This document shows, piece by piece, positions 43,601-51,516 of a stretch of 64,000 bases of DNA (within the stretch, counting starts at the first letter, position 1; every line of letters begins with the position of its first letter). Source of the DNA: Pedobacter ginsengisoli. Its GTDB lineage: Bacteria; Bacteroidota; Bacteroidia; Sphingobacteriales; Sphingobacteriaceae. Location of the stretch: NCBI RefSeq assembly GCF_002736205.1, contig NZ_CP024091.1, positions 5,205,555-5,269,554 of the forward strand, given 5' to 3'. Made by a program: the position numbers and the translations under genes. Under the pieces are notes generated by a model that worked only from the letters and a program-made list of their open reading frames with translations, was not told the DNA's origin and made no database searches.

Positions 43601-45042
43601 TATTGCGTAAAGCAATGGGTAAAAAGCAAAAGGATGTATTGGATAAGATGAAGCCTAAATTTGTAGCCCAGGCTGCAGAGAAAGGACATGATGCTGCTAC
43701 TCTTGAAAAAATCTGGAAAGACTGGGAGGCATTTGCATCTTATGCCTTCAATAAATCGCACTCTACCTGCTATGCCTGGATTGCTTACCAGACTGCTTAT
43801 TTAAAGGCACATTATCCGGCCGAATATATGGCGGCCGTGCTATCAAACAACATGAGTGACATAAAACAGGTTGCCTTTTTTATGGAGGAGTGTAAACAGA
43901 TGGGGGTTCAGGTACTTGGTCCGGATGTTAACGAATCAGACATCAAGTTTTCTGTAAACCCTCATGGCGAAATTCGTTTTGGTTTATCGGGTATTAAGGG
44001 TGTTGGCGAAAAGGCTGTTGAAAGTATCATTGAAGAACGTAATGAGAACGGAATGTATGCTGATGTTCAGGATTTTGCTAAAAGATCTAATACACGTACT
44101 GTAAATAAAAAAGCATATGAAAGTTTTGTTTATAGTGGGGCATTTGATGGTTTTAGCTACCATAGGGCACAATACTTTTTTGTTGGTTTAAACGAGAAGA
44201 TGAATGGAATTGAGAAGCTTATTAAATTTGCCAACGATTTTCAGAACAACGAATCCTCATCTCAGTCATCATTATTTGGAGGTTCAGTTGCCGATATGAT
44301 TTCGGAGCCATCACTTCCGGTTGCTCCGGAATGGGGGTTGATTGATCGTTTAAAATTTGAAAAGGATGCCATTGGGATTTTTCTGAGTGGCCACCCTCTT
44401 GATAATTACAAGCTGGAATTAAAAGAGTTTTGCCAACAAAAGGTTAAACACCTTTCGGTAGTTAATAAAATTAGAACGGGCGATACTAATGAAGAGGTAC
44501 TTGCTGAGTTTGAAGGAATAAAAAACAGAGAATTGGTTGTTGGTGGTTTAGTTGTGGTTGCATCGCAAAGGATGACGAAAACAGGAAAACCTTTTGGAAC
44601 CATGGTTTTTGAAGATTATGATGATAGTTGTGAGCTTGCTTTGTTTGGAGATGATTTTATTAAATTTAAGCAGTTTCTTACTGATGGTTATTTTCTGCAA
44701 ATTCGTGGGAGAGTAGGAGAAAGGTTCAGAAAAGAAGGTGATTGGGAGTTTAAGATCACTTCAATTAACCTGCTTTCGGAATTAAGGGATAAGCTGGCCA
44801 AGTCTGTTACCATTCAGGTGCCACTTGAGCGTATAGACGATAATTTTATGACTCAGATTAATGCAATATTAGAGGACAATAAGGCAAACACTGACCAGCA
44901 AAATTGCCAGCTACTTTTTGAAATTTACGACAGGGAACAGAATGTAAATATAAAAATGCCCTCTAAAACAGTTAAAATTAACCCTAGTAATCATTTTTTA
45001 GAACAATTATATAGTTTGGATGTTCACCCTAAGTTGAACTAA
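40615..45042 (+). CDS. dnaE: DNA polymerase III alpha subunit with fused N-terminal DEDDh exonuclease
   Basis: The 1475-residue protein has a DnaQ-like proofreading domain at residues 1-190 (Asp6 and Glu8 in FDTETTG, Asp105 in GFDVN, His170 and Asp175 in HNATADVE), all five DEDDh residues being present. The PHP domain starts near 260 (LHNHTQFSVLQS, MTDHANMMG). Next come the C-family polymerase core with PDIDIDFDDEGRG near 686, fingers, a tandem HhH region (IKGVGEKAVESI) and an OB-fold near the C-terminus. It is the replicative polymerase, carrying its own epsilon-like exonuclease. In the PHP motif the Asp of the usual SLLDG is Gln273, so the PHP metal site may be weakened. Confidence 0.93.
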   Translation: MYLIFDTETTGLPRNWNAPITDTDNWPRCIQIAWQLHDEFGNLIENQDYLVNPNGFNIPYDAERIHGISTELAQEQGIELQEVLEKFNIALSKAKFIVGQNIGFDVNIMGCEFHRMGVESPMAQMPVLDTCTETTAELLRLPGGRGGRFKLPNLTELHEYLFGEPFSEAHNATADVEATTRCFFQLLKVDAFKPEQLQADQNYLRLFKEKNPGVINRIGLTHINLKSASDDIRKRLQKTSGGPSKQELAGNKEELKNASFAHLHNHTQFSVLQSTINIPALIKAAAAEKMPAVAMTDHANMMGAFHFVSQVLNHNKAAEAKNAAALEKGEEASEVILKPIVGCEFFVCENHEDKKRKDDGYQIVLLAKNKNGYHNLAKMSSIAYTKGFYYVPRIDRAVIEQYKEDIIVLSGNLYGEISSKLLNIGERQAEEALLWWKEQFGDDFYIELMRHNQDDENIVNVSLVSLARKHNVKMVATNNTYYIGKKDANAHDILLCVKDGEKQATQIGRGRGFRYGLPNQEYYFKSSDEMKALFADLPEAILNIQSIVDKIEIYKLAREVLLPKFDIPEEFLVAEDEEDGGKRGENKFLRHLTYEGAKKRYGELTPEITERLDFELQTIEKTGYPGYFLIVQDFIAEARNLDVSVGPGRGSAAGSVVAYCLWITNIDPIKYDLLFERFLNPDRVSMPDIDIDFDDEGRGRVMDYVIKKYGSNQVAQIITYGTMAAKSSIRDTARVLDLPLFEADKIAKLIPNMKLAKIFNLDEKTLKGALRADEYEKVLELKVLAEAKNLSADTILQAQILEGSLRNTGIHACGVIITPDDITNFVPVSTAKDSDLYVTQFDNSVVESAGLLKMDFLGLKTLTLIKDTVKLVKLGHGIDLDPDNFPIDDEKTYELFQRGETIGIFQYESNGMQKYMKELKPTVFGDLIAMNALYRPGPLEYIPSFVRRKNGEEEIQYDLDACEEYLKETYGITVYQEQVMLLSQKLAGFTKGEADVLRKAMGKKQKDVLDKMKPKFVAQAAEKGHDAATLEKIWKDWEAFASYAFNKSHSTCYAWIAYQTAYLKAHYPAEYMAAVLSNNMSDIKQVAFFMEECKQMGVQVLGPDVNESDIKFSVNPHGEIRFGLSGIKGVGEKAVESIIEERNENGMYADVQDFAKRSNTRTVNKKAYESFVYSGAFDGFSYHRAQYFFVGLNEKMNGIEKLIKFANDFQNNESSSQSSLFGGSVADMISEPSLPVAPEWGLIDRLKFEKDAIGIFLSGHPLDNYKLELKEFCQQKVKHLSVVNKIRTGDTNEEVLAEFEGIKNRELVVGGLVVVASQRMTKTGKPFGTMVFEDYDDSCELALFGDDFIKFKQFLTDGYFLQIRGRVGERFRKEGDWEFKITSINLLSELRDKLAKSVTIQVPLERIDDNFMTQINAILEDNKANTDQQNCQLLFEIYDREQNVNIKMPSKTVKINPSNHFLEQLYSLDVHPKLN

Positions 45043-45191
45043 TGTCATTTTGGCATTACTAAAGTAGATGGCACTACAATTGATTATATATTTGCAACAA
45101 CAAAAGCCTAATATGGTTATCTTCACAGAGTTTATAACAGAGGCTTTAAACAGTTGATTTTAATAGAAATTAAATAAAAAAAATAAAAATT

Positions 45192-45509
45192 ATGGCTTTG
45201 GAAATTACAGATGCAAACTTCGAGGAAGTTGTGTTAAAATCAGATAAACCCGTTTTGGTTGATTTTTGGGCAGAATGGTGTGGTCCATGTCGTATGGTGG
45301 GACCATCTGTAGATGAGATCTCAAAAGAGTACGAAGGAAAAGCAATAGTGGGTAAAGTGAATGTAGACAACAACCCTCAAATTTCAACTCAATTCGGAAT
45401 CCGCAACATTCCTGCATTGTTGTATTTTAAAGACGGACAGGTTGTTGATAAGCAAGTTGGTGCAGTTCCAAAATCTGTATTAGCACAGAAATTAGATAAA
45501 CAATTGTAG
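45192..45509 (+). CDS. trxA: Thioredoxin
   Basis: The 105-residue cytosolic oxidoreductase has the active site WCGPC (Cys30, Cys33) after DFWAEW, and cis-Pro in NIPALLYF. It reduces protein disulfides. TATATTTG at 45087-45094 is a possible -7 element, but no matching -33 box is at the right distance. A strong terminator follows. Confidence 0.95.
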   Translation: MALEITDANFEEVVLKSDKPVLVDFWAEWCGPCRMVGPSVDEISKEYEGKAIVGKVNVDNNPQISTQFGIRNIPALLYFKDGQVVDKQVGAVPKSVLAQKLDKQL

Positions 45510-45530
45510 TAATTTAATATACATAAGTTT

Positions 45531-45563
45531 AAAAAGCGTTCATATCTTATGAACGCTTTTTTT
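45531..45563 (+). terminator. Terminator after trxA
   Basis: AAAAAGCGTTCAT at 45531-45543 and ATGAACGCTTTTT at 45549-45561 form a perfect 13-bp stem around ATCTT, with a T run. It ends only about 12 bases before the DUF58 start codon, so that gene may get little or no transcription of its own unless the stop is leaky. Confidence 0.92.
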
Positions 45564-45574
45564 ATATTTACGCT

Positions 45575-46495
45575 ATGCAGTCGCCGTTTGATGAACAAAT
45601 CTTACATTTTAACAGTAATTTAGAACTTCTGGCCAGGCAGGTGGTTGAAGGCTTTATTACAGGTCTTCATAAGAGCCCTTTTCATGGCTTTTCTGTTGAA
45701 TTCGCAGAGCATCGGCTTTATAACGTAGGTGATAGTGTTAAAAATATAGACTGGAAACTGTTTGCCAGAACAGATAAACTGTTTAGTAAAAGATACGAAG
45801 AGGAAACTAATCTCCGCTGTCAGTTTATCATAGATGTTTCATCATCTATGTATTTCCCGGTAAATGAATACAACAAGCTAAATTTTTCCATACAGGCAAC
45901 AGCAGCACTAATTTATTTATTAAAGCGGCAGCGTGACGCCTTTGGTCTTAGTCTTTTTACTGATCATTTGTTGTTAAATACTCCGGCAAAATCTACCACA
46001 ACGCATCAGAAATACTTATTTACTCATCTGGAAAGGATATTGAAATCTCAAAAGATGGATGTAAAAACAAATGTTGAGCAGGCATTACATCAAATAGCTG
46101 AGCTGATTCATAAAAGGTCATTGGTAGTTGTTTTTAGCGATATGCTAAATACCATGCAAGATGAAAATGAAACAGATGCTTTGTTCTCTGCATTGCAGCA
46201 TTTAAAGTTTAACAAGCACGAAGTAATTATTTTTAATGTTACCGATAAATCAAAAGAGGTTGATTTCGGCTTTGAAAACCGTCCGTATGAGTTTATAGAT
46301 ATGGAAACCGGAGCAACATTAAAGGCACATACATCTAAAGTAAAAGAAGCGTACCTGTCAAAAATGAATACTTACCGACAGTCTATTCAATTAAAATGCA
46401 CACAATATAAGATCGATATGATTGATGCAGATATTTCTGCGGGATTTTATCCTGTTTTACAAGCTTATTTGATTAAGCGGCAGAAAATGAGTTAA
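45575..46495 (+). CDS. DUF58 domain protein
   Basis: The 306-residue protein matches the DUF58 family: EFAEHRLYNVGDSVKNIDWK, LFARTDKLFSKRYEEE and a vWA-like part beginning FIIDVSSSMYFP. Such proteins are often encoded with MoxR ATPases and batABC-type genes and are thought to act in assembly of envelope or metal-dependent complexes. No MoxR gene is seen here. The start is just after the trxA terminator. Its stop shares a TTAA with the restored frame of the opposing aminotransferase gene. Confidence 0.85.
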   Translation: MQSPFDEQILHFNSNLELLARQVVEGFITGLHKSPFHGFSVEFAEHRLYNVGDSVKNIDWKLFARTDKLFSKRYEEETNLRCQFIIDVSSSMYFPVNEYNKLNFSIQATAALIYLLKRQRDAFGLSLFTDHLLLNTPAKSTTTHQKYLFTHLERILKSQKMDVKTNVEQALHQIAELIHKRSLVVVFSDMLNTMQDENETDALFSALQHLKFNKHEVIIFNVTDKSKEVDFGFENRPYEFIDMETGATLKAHTSKVKEAYLSKMNTYRQSIQLKCTQYKIDMIDADISAGFYPVLQAYLIKRQKMS

Positions 46496-47684
46496 GCTTT
46501 TGTTATCAGTGCTACATTTTTCAAAATCACCTTACAGGCCCATTCAATCTCCTCGTTAGTTATAATAAGTGGGGGGCTATGCGCATAGAATTACTGCAAT
46601 GTAAAAACCAGTCGCTTATTATGCCATCCGCAATGCATGCATCAATTATCTTTTTATTTGTTTCAAAGTTTTCAAACTCAATGGCAATCATTAATCCTTT
46701 ACCGCGTACTTCCTTTATTGCAGGGTGTACCAGTAATTTTTTGAAGAGTTCCCCTTTTTCGGTTACACCGTTAACAATGTTTTCCTGAACAATTGTTTGT
46801 AATGTTGCCAGGCCTGCAGCGCAACTAACGGGATGACCACCAAAAGTTGTGATATGACCCAGTATAGGATTGGTTGCTAATGACATCATGATTTCATTTG
46901 AGCTTACAAAAGCACCGATAGGCATACCACCACCAATACCTTTAGCCAGTAAAAGAATATCAGGTACAATGTTGAAATGCTCAAATCCAAATAGTTTTCC
47001 TGTACGTCCAAAACCGCATTGTATTTCATCAAGCACTAATAAGGTACCCGTGCTGGTGCATTTATCTCTGAGGGCTTTAAAATAAGCTTTGTCAGCAATT
47101 CTAATTCCGGCTTCACCTTGTATGGTTTCAATAAATACCGCTGCGGTTTTTGTAGTGATAAGATCAAGATCAGGCAGTGAGTTGTATTCAATAAATTTAA
47201 TATGTGGTAATAATGGGCGATAAGCTTGCTTAAATTCCTCATTACCCATTAAACTTAAAGCTCCCTGGGTACTGCCATGATAAGAGTTGTCGCAGGATAT
47301 GATTTCTGTACGATGGGTATAACGTTTTGCAAGCTTCATTGCGCCTTCAACTGCTTCGGCTCCGGAATTTACAAAATAAGTGCAGTTTAAATTGGGAGGA
47401 AGAACATCAGCAAGGGCTTTGGCAAAATTGACCTGTGGGTTTTGAACAAACTCACCATAGACCATAATGTGCATATAATTTTCTGCCTGCGTTTTTACAG
47501 CTTCAACAACGGCAGGATGACAGTGGCCAACATTACTTACGCCAATTCCTGCAATTAAGTCGAGGTATTTTTTGCCATCAGTATCATAAAGATACATTCC
47601 ACTGGCTTTATTAAATTCTAAAAGAAGCGGTTCAAGTGTTGTTTGGGCGTTGTGTTGTAGAAATAACTGACGTTGTGTAAGCAT
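46492..47684 (-). CDS. Class III aminotransferase (acetylornithine/ornithine type), frameshifted near 3' end
   Basis: I start at ATG 47684 (MLTQRQLFLQHNAQ). PLP-enzyme blocks are clear: YFVNSGAEAVEGAMKLAKRY, VLDEIQCGFGRTGKLF, and the Schiff-base Lys in LLLAKGIGGGMPIGAF. The frame stops at 46560 after MRIAPHLL. Adding one base to the C6 run (46571-46576) restores APPLIITNEEIEWACKVIL and ends at 46492-46494, sharing TTAA with the DUF58 stop, as expected for an intact gene. So the last 22 or so codons are shifted, by real mutation or sequencing error. Relatives transfer amino groups from ornithine, acetylornithine or lysine-like donors to 2-oxoglutarate; specificity is open. Confidence 0.85.
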
Positions 47685-47719
47685 GCACAAAGGTAACAAT
47701 TATTTCGCTGTACATCCGT

Positions 47720-48163
47720 TTAAGGCCTTTTATTACGGTATCTTGATAGTAATTCCCTTTTAAAGGTTTCCTGAGCTCTGTAATATTTTCCAATCACCTT
47801 GATAGGTAAATTCGACTTTAATTTTGCGTAATATTTTTTATCAAGGTTTAGCTCTCTTTGTTTAAAGCTAAAATCATTAACGATGAGGGTTTGCACTTCG
47901 CTGTCTGCAAGTTCATCAATTTCTGGCATTTTTCTAAAACTGATCATCTTTTGTGCTCTTTCCTTACGTAGTTCTGATTGTTCTTTTTGATAATCATTGT
48001 AGATTGGCCAAAAGATTTTGGCTTCTTCGGCCGATAATTCCAACTTTTGCGTTAAGTAAGCAATTTTATAAGACTCAATTTCCTCACGTTTCTTGTCATC
48101 TGGCCTTTGTGCTAAGGCGAGAACTGGAAATGCCATAAGGAGCGCTACGATTAAATTTTTCAT
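47720..48163 (-). CDS. Periplasmic Spy/LTXXQ-like protein, putative sensor of the ECF cassette
   Basis: The 147-residue product has a signal peptide ending ALAQ and a helical, highly charged mature part (LTQKLELSAEEAKIFWPIYN, DYQKEQSELRKERAQKMISF) resembling Spy/CpxP-type periplasmic proteins and the so-called sensors of ECF sigma factors in Bacteroidota. It is the last gene of a leftward set behind an ECF sigma gene and a one-helix membrane protein. A role in envelope-stress sensing is inferred from this context and fold. Confidence 0.68.
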   Translation of the reverse strand: MKNLIVALLMAFPVLALAQRPDDKKREEIESYKIAYLTQKLELSAEEAKIFWPIYNDYQKEQSELRKERAQKMISFRKMPEIDELADSEVQTLIVNDFSFKQRELNLDKKYYAKLKSNLPIKVIGKYYRAQETFKRELLSRYRNKRP

Positions 48164-48172
48164 TTGTATAAA

Positions 48173-48700
48173 TTATAAACTTGTTGCAAGCTCGTTCTGC
48201 GAATAATTAGTTAGGATATAATTTTCTAAGTCGGTATCTGTTACTGCAGGCTTAGGTTGAGTAATATCTGTACTACTAATATGATCTATAATAACCTGCT
48301 CATCAATGTCATATAACATTTGCTCTGTTGCTAAATCTGCAGAAGTAGTTTTTTGGGCCGGGCTTTGCTGATTATTGAAATACAAGCCTAAGCCTGTTAC
48401 TAATAAAAAGCAAGCTGCAGATGCATACTTAACTATACTGGAATTCCATAAGCGCACAACCTTAGGTTTTGTTTCAGGTTGTATTTCTGCAGTGGTTTTA
48501 GCTAAAATGTTGGCCTGTAGTTTTTCAAAGTAATTATCAGGGACAGTGTATCCATCATTTTGAACAACAGCTTTAAATTTTTCTACAGTAATTTTGGCGT
48601 TGATACTTTCGGTCAATTCATCAAAATAATGCATAGGGGTTGTGAATCCGGTTTCCCGAGCTCCTTTCATCCATTCATCATTTTCAAAATCTTGTTTCAT
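48173..48700 (-). CDS. Single-span membrane protein, probable anti-sigma factor
   Basis: The 175-residue protein has a cytoplasmic N-terminal half with two similar stretches (TPMHYFDELTESINAKI and VPDNYFEKLQANILAKT, a short internal repeat), one hydrophobic helix (YASAACFLLVTGLGLYF, about 105-122) and an acidic C-terminal tail outside. It lies between an ECF sigma gene and a periplasmic Spy-like gene, with gaps of 34 and nine bases. The topology and place suggest an anti-sigma factor, although no zinc-type or FecR motif is seen. Confidence 0.6.
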   Translation of the reverse strand: MKQDFENDEWMKGARETGFTTPMHYFDELTESINAKITVEKFKAVVQNDGYTVPDNYFEKLQANILAKTTAEIQPETKPKVVRLWNSSIVKYASAACFLLVTGLGLYFNNQQSPAQKTTSADLATEQMLYDIDEQVIIDHISSTDITQPKPAVTDTDLENYILTNYSQNELATSL

Positions 48701-48734
48701 TACAAATGTATTGATACTTTAATTGCCAAAAGGT

Positions 48735-49295
48735 TTAAAAGGTAATGTCATCATTTAGCATAAAAACTTCAATTTTTTTCACAGCTATGTGAAAAGAGGC
48801 CTTTAAAGCGCCTACACTGGTTCCGGTGATCTCTGCAATTTCCTCATATTTAAGTTCGTCAAAATATTTCATATTAAATATAAGTCTTTGTTTCTCAGGT
48901 AAAGTTAGCAATGCCTGCTGTAGTTTTAGCTGTACTTTATCTCCATTAAAATAAGAAGAAGCTACCAATGTCTCCGTTAGTTCATCAGATACCTCATCCA
49001 AAGGTGTATTATTTCTTTGTTTCTTTTTATTTAGAAAGGTGATGGACTCATTAGTGGCAATCCTGTAGATCCAGGTATAAAGCTGTGAGTCGCTACGAAA
49101 GGAATCTAGATTTTTCCAAATCTTAATAAAAACATCCTGTACCAGATCATCAGCATCGTCATGATCGATAACCAGACGTCGGATGTGCCAGTATATTTTT
49201 TGTTGATATTTATTTAGAAGCAGGTTAAAGGCTTCGTTACGAGTTTTTACATCTGAGAATTTCTCTAAAATCTCTGAATCTTCAACCTGCTTCAT
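48735..49295 (-). CDS. ECF-type RNA polymerase sigma factor
   Basis: The 186-residue protein has sigma region 2 (HIRRLVIDHDDADDLVQDVF, WIYRIATNESITFLNKKK) and region 4 with its HTH (LPEKQRLIFNMKYFDELKYE, TGTSVGALKASFHIAVKKIE). It directs polymerase to a specific promoter set. It heads a leftward three-gene set with a membrane protein and a Spy-like protein. Autoregulation is likely but no consensus site can be defined from this one copy. Confidence 0.92.
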   Translation of the reverse strand: MKQVEDSEILEKFSDVKTRNEAFNLLLNKYQQKIYWHIRRLVIDHDDADDLVQDVFIKIWKNLDSFRSDSQLYTWIYRIATNESITFLNKKKQRNNTPLDEVSDELTETLVASSYFNGDKVQLKLQQALLTLPEKQRLIFNMKYFDELKYEEIAEITGTSVGALKASFHIAVKKIEVFMLNDDITF

Positions 49296-49319
49296 TTATT
49301 TTGTGGTTGGATGTTGATA

Positions 49320-50279
49320 TTATTTTTTTGCTCTTTTAATTACTTTTTGAGCCGCCTCAACAATATTTACTGCATCTAATCCGTATTTAGTCATTAACTG
49401 ATCAGGGGTACCGCTTTCTCCGAAGCTGTCGTTTACTGCAACAAATTCCTGAGGAGTTGGAAGTTCAGTTGATAGTAATCTGGCAATGCTTTCGCCTAAT
49501 CCACCAAATTTATTATGCTCTTCGCAGGTAACCACACATCCTGTTTTCTTTACAGATTTTAGAACTGCTTCTTCATCCAAAGGTTTAATTGTATGGATAT
49601 TAATGATTTCGGCATCAATTCCCAATTCTGCTAATTTCTCGCCAGCTTCTATTGCTTTCCAAACCATGTGGCCTGTTGCAATAATGGTAACATCAGTTCC
49701 TTCATTTACCATCCATGCTTTACCGATTTCGAATTTCTGATCCGGATCAGTAAAAACAGGGATTACAGGACGGCCAAAGCGAAGATAAACCGGGCCATGA
49801 TGCTCAGCTATTGCAATAGTAGCAGCTTTAGTTTGGTTATAATCGCAAGGATTAATTACGGTCATGCCCGGAAGCATTTTCATTAAACCTATATCTTCAA
49901 GGATTTGGTGAGTTGCACCGTCTTCTCCAAGCGTTAAGCCAGCATGTGAGGCGCAGATTTTTACGTTTTTATCAGAATAGGCCACTGACTGGCGGATCTG
50001 ATCATAAACTCTACCTGTTGAGAAGTTAGCAAAAGTTCCTGTAAAAGGAATTTTGCCCCCAATAGTTAAACCAGCTGCAATACCAATCATGTTTGCTTCA
50101 GCAATACCGATCTGGAAAAAGCGTTCAGGGAATTCTTTAATAAAGGCATCCATTTTTAAAGAACCCACTAAGTCTGCACATAGTGCAACTACTTCAGGGT
50201 TTTTTTTACCTGCTTCAAGTAATCCAGCTCCAAAACCAGAGCGGGTATCTTTTTTTTCAGTGTATGTATATTTTTTCAC
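49320..50279 (-). CDS. Transketolase, C-terminal subunit
   Basis: The 319-residue protein has the pyrimidine-binding domain (GIAEANMIGIAAGLTIGGKI, SHAGLTLGEDGATHQILED) and the C-terminal domain (IIATGHMVWKAIEAGEKLAE). Together with the N-terminal half encoded upstream it makes a two-subunit transketolase of the pentose phosphate pathway. The start is GTG at 50277-50279, supported by MKKYTYTEKKDTRSG. This start lies at the end of the second unit of a 52-bp tandem duplication. About 106 bases separate the two halves, which is wide for a subunit pair. Confidence 0.92.
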   Translation of the reverse strand: MKKYTYTEKKDTRSGFGAGLLEAGKKNPEVVALCADLVGSLKMDAFIKEFPERFFQIGIAEANMIGIAAGLTIGGKIPFTGTFANFSTGRVYDQIRQSVAYSDKNVKICASHAGLTLGEDGATHQILEDIGLMKMLPGMTVINPCDYNQTKAATIAIAEHHGPVYLRFGRPVIPVFTDPDQKFEIGKAWMVNEGTDVTIIATGHMVWKAIEAGEKLAELGIDAEIINIHTIKPLDEEAVLKSVKKTGCVVTCEEHNKFGGLGESIARLLSTELPTPQEFVAVNDSFGESGTPDQLMTKYGLDAVNIVEAAQKVIKRAKK

Positions 50280-50376
50280 GAGTTTTCTATTTTTGTTTAA
50301 CTGTGTTCAAGCTTGCTGCGCAGGTTTTCACGAGTTTTCTATTTTTAATTAATAGTGTTCAAGCTTGCTACGCAGG
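50273..50376. repeat. 52-bp tandem duplication across the start of the transketolase C subunit
   Basis: Unit 1 is 50273-50324 and unit 2 is 50325-50376, with five mismatches. Read on the minus strand each unit goes from CCTGCG through AAGCTTGAACA to AACTCGTGAAAA, ending in a GTG start. The downstream GTG (50277-50279) opens the C subunit. The upstream GTG opens a 14-residue frame, MKTCAASLNTVKQK (50287-50331). Just before it an ATG opens MKTCVASLNTIN (50345-50383), two bases after the stop of the N-subunit gene. Confidence 0.85.
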
Positions 50377-50385
50377 TTTTCATTC

Positions 50386-51231
50386 TTAATAATCTTTTAA
50401 GGTACTTGGCAATTGAGCAAGAGCGGTAGCAAGTTGCTCATCATTTGGCGCAACTCCGTGCCATTTGTGCGATCCCATCATGAAATCAACACCAGCACCC
50501 ATTTGAGTACTCATTAAGTTCAAAATTGGCCTACCTTTTCCTAAAAGTGATTTAGCATAATGCAAAGCTTTAACAATTGAATCCATATCGTTGCCATCTG
50601 AGTTGATTACATGCCATCCAAAAGCCTCAAATTTGGCTTGTAGATTTTCTAATGATAATACTTTTTCAGTTGGGCCATCAATTTGTTGTCCGTTATAATC
50701 AACTGAAGCAATCAGGTTATCTACTTTGTTAAAAGGAGCATACATGATGGCTTCCCAATTTTGACCTTCCTGCAGTTCACCATCACCATGTAATGAAAAT
50801 ACCACCGAGTGGTCTTTATTTAATTTCTTAGCAAGGGCAGCACCAATGGCAACAGACATTCCCTGACCTAAAGATCCAGAGGCAATTCTAACGCCTGGAA
50901 GTCCTTCATGTGTTGTTGGGTGACCTTGTAGCCTTGAATTTAATTTTCTGAAAGTAGCCAGTTCTTTAACGTCAAAGTATCCTGCTCTAGCCAGAACACT
51001 ATAAAAAACCGGTGAGATGTGACCGTTGGAAAGGAAAAATAAATCTTCACCTTTTCCATCCATTGTAAAATCAGTAGAGTAGTTCATTACCTCAAAATAC
51101 AGTGCAGTAAAGAAATCTGCACAGCCTAATGATCCACCTGGGTGACCAGACTGGCAGGCATGTACCATTCTAACAATATCCCTTCTTACTTGAGAAGCAA
51201 TATCTTCTAATTCATTTATTGTATGTTTCAT
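50386..51231 (-). CDS. Transketolase, N-terminal subunit
   Basis: The 281-residue protein holds the thiamine diphosphate-binding domain: SGHPGGSLGCADFFTALYFE, SGSLGQGMSVAIGAALAKKL and the GDGELQEGQNWEA metal/ThDP motif. It pairs with the C subunit encoded downstream. Split transketolases are common in Bacteroidota. TAAGTTTG (minus strand, at 51257-51264) is a plausible -7 box 26 bases before the start codon. Confidence 0.92.
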   Translation of the reverse strand: MKHTINELEDIASQVRRDIVRMVHACQSGHPGGSLGCADFFTALYFEVMNYSTDFTMDGKGEDLFFLSNGHISPVFYSVLARAGYFDVKELATFRKLNSRLQGHPTTHEGLPGVRIASGSLGQGMSVAIGAALAKKLNKDHSVVFSLHGDGELQEGQNWEAIMYAPFNKVDNLIASVDYNGQQIDGPTEKVLSLENLQAKFEAFGWHVINSDGNDMDSIVKALHYAKSLLGKGRPILNLMSTQMGAGVDFMMGSHKWHGVAPNDEQLATALAQLPSTLKDY

Positions 51232-51256
51232 TAATTGGGGTTGTTGATTAATATGA

Positions 51257-51291
51257 CAAACTTAGCTAAAACTGCGCATGCATTTATGCGC
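51257..51291 (-). promoter_or_regulatory. Possible promoter -7 box with adjoining inverted repeat upstream of transketolase
   Basis: On the minus strand TAAGTTTG at 51264-51257 fits TAnnTTTG. Upstream, GCGCAT and ATGCGC (51274-51279 and 51286-51291) form an inverted repeat with a six-base centre in the spacer or -33 area. No TTTG -33 box is evident. The rest of the 285-base gap to the sigma gene holds nothing that I can support. Confidence 0.35.
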
Positions 51292-51516
51292 GTATTTAAA
51301 ATAAATATCCCAATAATACCGCTTATATTTTAAAAAGTGGTCACTTTATAATAAAAAGGAGTATTAAAAGACATAGTGTAATGGTAGGATAAATTTGATT
51401 GGTCTAAACTGAAAGGTGAGAATATTCAACTATGCCGACAATTGAAAAATAATTATTTAACATTTAGAAGATATTTGTTTATATTTATGGTGGTTCTTTA
51501 CCAAACAAAGAAATAG

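Noticed and set aside
45043..45191. Full promoter for trxA based on TATATTTG at 45087-45094
   Set aside because: The -7 box is good but no TTTG lies 17-23 bases upstream, so I did not list it as a feature.
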